In this document: in pieces, positions 6,204 through 9,337 of the stretch | Layout of the letters: each line of letters opens with the position of its first letter | Numbering within the stretch: position 1 is the first letter of the stretch | NCBI GenBank assembly: GCA_029010655.1 | Contig: JAQXKW010000064.1 | Location: forward strand, 1 to 9,337 | Direction: 5' to 3' | Length of the DNA stretch: 9,337 nucleotides | Source: Clostridia bacterium | GTDB taxonomy: Bacteria; Bacillota; Clostridia; Oscillospirales; CAG-272 | The notes under the pieces: model-generated | Told to the model about the DNA's origin: nothing | Databases searched by the model: none | The model's input: the letters and a program-made list of their open reading frames with translations, nothing else | Program-made: the position numbers and the translations under genes

Positions 6204-6238
6204 ACGCCCCAAATGCAAAGAAAGGAACAGCTCCTATT

Positions 6239-7375
6239 ATGAAAGCAGCAGGACTTGTATTTTCCAATATACACGACAGATGCATACCCGAAATGACCGC
6301 CAGAAGGACTATGGCGTCACTTCCCTTCGGCGGCAGATACAGACTTGTGGATTTCACCTTATCCAATATGGTGAATTCCGGCATAACCAAGGTAGGAATA
6401 GTCACACATAATAATTACCGTTCTCTTGTAGACCATATAGGCACGGGCAAGGACTGGGACCTTTCCCGCCGCTCCGGCGGCATAATGATTCTGCCGCCCT
6501 TTATCACGGCTTACGACAACCCCCGTGCAAACAAGCTCTATACCACAAGACTTGAAGCCATAATGGGCGTTATGGACTTCATAAACCACTGCGATGAAGA
6601 GCTTATCGTTCTTTCCGATTCGGACGTGGTATGCAACATAGACCTTGCCGATGTTATCGACTACCATGAACAGCACGGCGGCGACGTGACCATCGTTACA
6701 AAAAAAGTGAATTTTGCGGACAGCGCATTCCGCAACGCAGTAAACGTGATTTTCGCAGACGACGACGGAAAGGTAACGGATTTTATCGAGTCAACTCAGA
6801 TGATGAACGGCGAGTTCGATATAAGCACAAATATACTTGTGTTCAATAAATCCTTCCTTCTGTCCCTTATCGATACCTCCATTGCCCACGGATATACGGA
6901 TTTCTACCGTCAGGCGCTTCCTTATTGCATGTTTACCTCCGGCTATTACGTTTACAGATACGAGGGGTATTGCAGTGCAATCGGAAGCCTTTCCGAGTAT
7001 TTCAAAATCAGTATGGAAATGCTGGACGATAAAACGAGGGATTCCCTTTTCGGAGTAAAGGAAAGACCCGTGTTTACGAAGGTCAGAAACATGGCGCCCA
7101 CAAGATACGGCGAGGGGGCGCAAATCTCCAATTCCCTTATTGCAGACGGGTGCGTAATTGAGGGAGAGGTGGAAAACTCCATACTGTTCAGAGGCGTTAA
7201 GGTGAAGAAGGGGGCAAAAATCAAAAATTCAATACTTCTTCAGAACACAATAGTCCACGAAAACACAAGCCTAAACTGCATAATCTCAGATAAAAACGTG
7301 GTAATCATGGACGACAGAACGCTCTCGGGATATGAGACAATGCCCTTCTTCATATCGAAAGGAAAGATAGTTTAA
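6239..7375 (+). CDS. glgD: GlgD, ADP-glucose pyrophosphorylase accessory/regulatory subunit
   Basis: GlgD is a GlgC paralogue that in Firmicutes pairs with GlgC and boosts its activity. The start is set at ATG 6239, not at the TTG at 6131, for two reasons: homology to the family begins with KAAGLVFSNIH, and AAAGGA (6221-6226) lies upstream, 12 bases away. This gives 378 residues, the usual length. It keeps LPFGGRYRLVDFTLSNMVNSGI (28-49) and the C-terminal hexapeptide-repeat helix (about 285-355, for example ENSILFRGVKVKKGAKIKNS). It has lost the glycine-rich GGxGxRL nucleotide motif at the N terminus, and the GlgC motif SGDHIYKMD reads DSDVVCNID here (127-135). These changes are typical of a poorly active or non-catalytic subunit. 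Its stop overlaps the glgA start by one base. Confidence 0.92.
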   Translation: MKAAGLVFSNIHDRCIPEMTARRTMASLPFGGRYRLVDFTLSNMVNSGITKVGIVTHNNYRSLVDHIGTGKDWDLSRRSGGIMILPPFITAYDNPRANKLYTTRLEAIMGVMDFINHCDEELIVLSDSDVVCNIDLADVIDYHEQHGGDVTIVTKKVNFADSAFRNAVNVIFADDDGKVTDFIESTQMMNGEFDISTNILVFNKSFLLSLIDTSIAHGYTDFYRQALPYCMFTSGYYVYRYEGYCSAIGSLSEYFKISMEMLDDKTRDSLFGVKERPVFTKVRNMAPTRYGEGAQISNSLIADGCVIEGEVENSILFRGVKVKKGAKIKNSILLQNTIVHENTSLNCIISDKNVVIMDDRTLSGYETMPFFISKGKIV

Positions 7376-8814
7376 TGAAAAAAATATTATTTGCGGGAAG
7401 CGAATGTATGCCCTTTGCCGCAACGGGAGGGCTTGGCGATGTGCTGGGTAGCCTTCCTGCGGCGCTGAAAAAGGCCGGCGGAGACGACGTTGACGTAAGA
7501 GTGGTGCTTCCTCTGTATGCCGCAGTTGAGGAAAAGTGGAGAGCGCAGATGAATACCGTTGCAATCTTCGACGTTCAGCTTTCCTGGAGAAAACAGTATT
7601 GCGGCGTGCTGTCCCTTGAAAAGGACGGGGTACTGTTCTATTTCATAGATAACGAATATTATTTTAAGAGAGGGTCTCTCTACGGTCACTATGACGACGG
7701 GGAAAGATTTGCGTTTTTCTCCCTTGCGGTCGTTGAAATGATGCAGCATGTAGGCTTTTTCCCCGATGTTCTCCATGCAAACGACTGGCAGAGTGCTATG
7801 TCTATCGTATATCTTAACCTTAATTACAGACACCGTCAGGGCTACGAATATATAAAAACCGTTTTCACAATCCATAATATAGAATACCAGGGTCAGTACG
7901 ATATGGCAATTCTTAACGACCTGTTCGGTATCGACTGGAAGTACTGCTCCATAATGGAGTGGGGCGGCTGTATGAACCTAATGAAGGCGGCAATAGAGTG
8001 CGCCGACAGAGTAACCACCGTCAGCGAAAGGTACGCCGGGGAAATACAAAGCCCCGAGTATGCCCACGGGCTTGAAAACGCCCTGAGAAAATACAGCTAT
8101 AAGCTGTCGGGAATTCTTAACGGTATAGACTATAATTTCTACGACCCTCATACGGACCCGGATATAACGAAAAACTATATGTGGCGTTCCGCATATAATA
8201 AGCCGCAGAACAAAACGGCTCTCCAAAAGGATTTGTGCCTGCCGGAAAGCGACGCCCCCTTGTTTGCCGTAATATCAAGGCTTGTTTCCCATAAGGGAAT
8301 AGACCTTGTGCGGGAAATCGCGTATAAGGCTGTAAGGGACAACGATATGCAGCTAATCGTTCTCGGCACGGGAGACGCTCATTACGAGAACTTTTTCAGA
8401 GAGCTTGAAGGCGCTTTCAGAGATAAGGTGCGCTCAATGATAATGTACGACAGAAAGCTGTCAAAAAGGATTTACGCCGCATCTGATTTTCTTATTATGC
8501 CCTCAAAGAGCGAGCCCTGCGGACTTTCCCAGATGATAGCTTCAAGATACGGCTCCGTTCCCATAGTCCGTGAAACAGGCGGTCTTTATGACTCAATAAA
8601 GGGCTATTGGGTGGAGGACGGCCAGGTGCGCGGCAACGGCTTTACCTTCTATAACTATTCTTCCGCCGAGCTTTACGACAGAATGCAGGCGGCAATGGGA
8701 GTGTACCGTGATGAGGAGGCCTTCAAAAAGCTCAGGAAAAAGGTGATGACTACCGATTTTTCATGGGAGTCCTCCGCCGCAAAATATTTGCAGCTGTATA
8801 ATTCAATCAACTAA
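7375..8814 (+). CDS. glgA: Glycogen synthase GlgA (ADP-glucose, GT5)
   Basis: GlgA transfers glucose from ADP-glucose to the non-reducing end of a growing alpha-1,4 glucan. The 479 residues have the GT-B fold plan of family GT5. An N-terminal domain carries the TGGLGDV loop (17-23), HANDWQSA (134-141) and FTIHNIEYQG (164-173). A C-terminal domain carries ISRLVSHKG with Arg302 and Lys307, and MPSKSEPCGLSQ with Glu380, equivalent to the active-site positions of E. coli GlgA (R300, K305, E377). The length is typical. AAAGGAAAG (7358-7366) precedes ATG by eight bases; the start overlaps the glgD stop (TAATG), suggesting coupling. One oddity: the Lys just before TGG in E. coli-type synthases (Lys15, KTGGL) is Ala here (AATGGL). 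I believe this variant is common in related Clostridia, so activity is still expected. Confidence 0.96.
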   Translation: MKKILFAGSECMPFAATGGLGDVLGSLPAALKKAGGDDVDVRVVLPLYAAVEEKWRAQMNTVAIFDVQLSWRKQYCGVLSLEKDGVLFYFIDNEYYFKRGSLYGHYDDGERFAFFSLAVVEMMQHVGFFPDVLHANDWQSAMSIVYLNLNYRHRQGYEYIKTVFTIHNIEYQGQYDMAILNDLFGIDWKYCSIMEWGGCMNLMKAAIECADRVTTVSERYAGEIQSPEYAHGLENALRKYSYKLSGILNGIDYNFYDPHTDPDITKNYMWRSAYNKPQNKTALQKDLCLPESDAPLFAVISRLVSHKGIDLVREIAYKAVRDNDMQLIVLGTGDAHYENFFRELEGAFRDKVRSMIMYDRKLSKRIYAASDFLIMPSKSEPCGLSQMIASRYGSVPIVRETGGLYDSIKGYWVEDGQVRGNGFTFYNYSSAELYDRMQAAMGVYRDEEAFKKLRKKVMTTDFSWESSAAKYLQLYNSIN

Positions 8815-8828
8815 AAGGATACAAAAAA

Positions 8829-9337
8829 ATGAACCAGAACCCTAACGCACGGGAAGTGCGTGAAAGCATTAAATCTAAGCTTTCAAGATATTTCGGAGCA
8901 ACCCCCGAGGAAGCAACAAAGGAACAGCTTTACCGTGCCTGTGCAATGACCGTGCGGGACATTCTCAGCGAAAAAAGACAGAAGTTCAAAAACGAGGTAA
9001 ACCAAAAGGGCGCAAAGCGTGTGTACTATATGTGCATGGAGTTTTTGGTGGGACGCTCCCTTAAAACGAACCTTTGCAATCTGGGGCTTACCGAGGAATA
9101 CAGAGAGGCTCTCAGCCATTTCGGCACAACCCCCGAGGAGCTTTACGAGTGCGAGCCCGACGCAGGACTCGGAAACGGCGGTCTGGGCAGACTTGCCGCC
9201 TGCTTTATGGACGCCCTTGCTTCGCAGGATTATCCCGCAACAGGCTTTTCCATATGCTACGAATACGGACTTTTCAAGCAGAAAATAATGGACGACGGTC
9301 TCCAGGTGGAATTGCCCGATAACTGGCTCCCCGGCGG
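8829..9337 (+). CDS. glgP: Glycogen phosphorylase GlgP (partial, N-terminal 169 residues)
   Basis: The frame stays open to the window edge and begins MNQNPNAREVRESIKSKLSR. It contains the GT35 phosphorylase signature YYMCMEFLVGRSLKTNL (67-83) and EPDAGLGNGGLGRLAACFMD (109-128), then SICYEYGLFKQKI and ELPDNWLPGG. The family releases glucose-1-phosphate from alpha-1,4 glucan ends using phosphate and a pyridoxal phosphate cofactor; the cofactor Lys lies in the C-terminal part beyond the window. The start is ATG 8829, with AAGGA (8815-8819) nine bases upstream, 14 bases after the glgA stop. As last of the visible glg genes it supplies the breakdown arm of the cycle. Typical family length is about 800 residues, so roughly four fifths lies outside. 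Confidence 0.95.
   Translation, partial: MNQNPNAREVRESIKSKLSRYFGATPEEATKEQLYRACAMTVRDILSEKRQKFKNEVNQKGAKRVYYMCMEFLVGRSLKTNLCNLGLTEEYREALSHFGTTPEELYECEPDAGLGNGGLGRLAACFMDALASQDYPATGFSICYEYGLFKQKIMDDGLQVELPDNWLPG

Noticed and set aside
6131..6238. N-terminal extension of GlgD starting at TTG 6131
   Set aside because: No ribosome site precedes it, the 36 extra residues match nothing expected of the family, and homology starts at the internal ATG 6239.
4925..7375. GlgC-GlgD fusion by readthrough: the glgC stop at 6113-6115 is in the same frame as glgD and no further stop lies in the 41 codons between
   Set aside because: A 41-codon open stretch is expected by chance fairly often; glgD has its own ribosome site and family-typical N terminus, and the linker translation shows no conserved feature.

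Overview
The window looks like chromosomal DNA of an anaerobic gut-type member of the Clostridia, most likely the Oscillospirales/Ruminococcaceae side. The reasons are an rnf operon ending in G-E-A-B, a glycogen operon in the Bacillus/Clostridia order B-C-D-A-P that includes the Firmicutes-type subunit GlgD, strong AGGAGG-like ribosome sites, and intergenic palindromes of the kind scattered through genomes of this group. The taxonomic call is inference from style and gene content. All credible genes lie on the + strand.

Layout. Positions 1-2115 hold the end of an Rnf operon: the last codons of rnfG, then rnfE, rnfA and rnfB, tightly packed, with the rnfE stop overlapping the rnfA start. A strong intrinsic terminator follows at 2124-2173. 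Positions 2174-2900 hold no credible gene. They form a dense island of palindromic and direct repeats: a 125-bp MITE-like inverted repeat, a solo half-copy of the same unit, two copies of a composite structured repeat 254 bp apart, a GGCGGG/CCCGCC hairpin, and four GC hairpins of the CGGCTTCGCCG type. A near-consensus sigma-A promoter at 2941-2969 then drives glgB (3008-4897), glgC (4925-6115), glgD (start re-assigned to 6239, to 7375), glgA (7375-8814) and glgP (8829 to beyond the window end).

How the genes work together. Rnf is a membrane complex that couples electron transfer between reduced ferredoxin and NAD+ to Na+ or H+ translocation; RnfB takes electrons from ferredoxin, RnfA and RnfE form the symmetric membrane core, and RnfG carries a covalent flavin. 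The glg operon encodes a full glycogen cycle: ADP-glucose synthesis (GlgC with GlgD), chain elongation (GlgA), branching (GlgB) and phosphorolytic breakdown (GlgP). The two operons are separated by the terminator and repeat island, so nothing indicates co-transcription.

The most notable points are: RnfA has Glu at residue 25, where the family normally has one of the four Cys that hold the RnfA/RnfE membrane iron-sulfur centre; the repeat island resolves into recurring two-hairpin units whose stems change sequence while pairing is preserved; and the glgC-glgD gap can fold into two hairpins just upstream of the reassigned glgD start. I did not find evidence for a wholly new multi-gene system: the genes themselves are recognisable housekeeping families.
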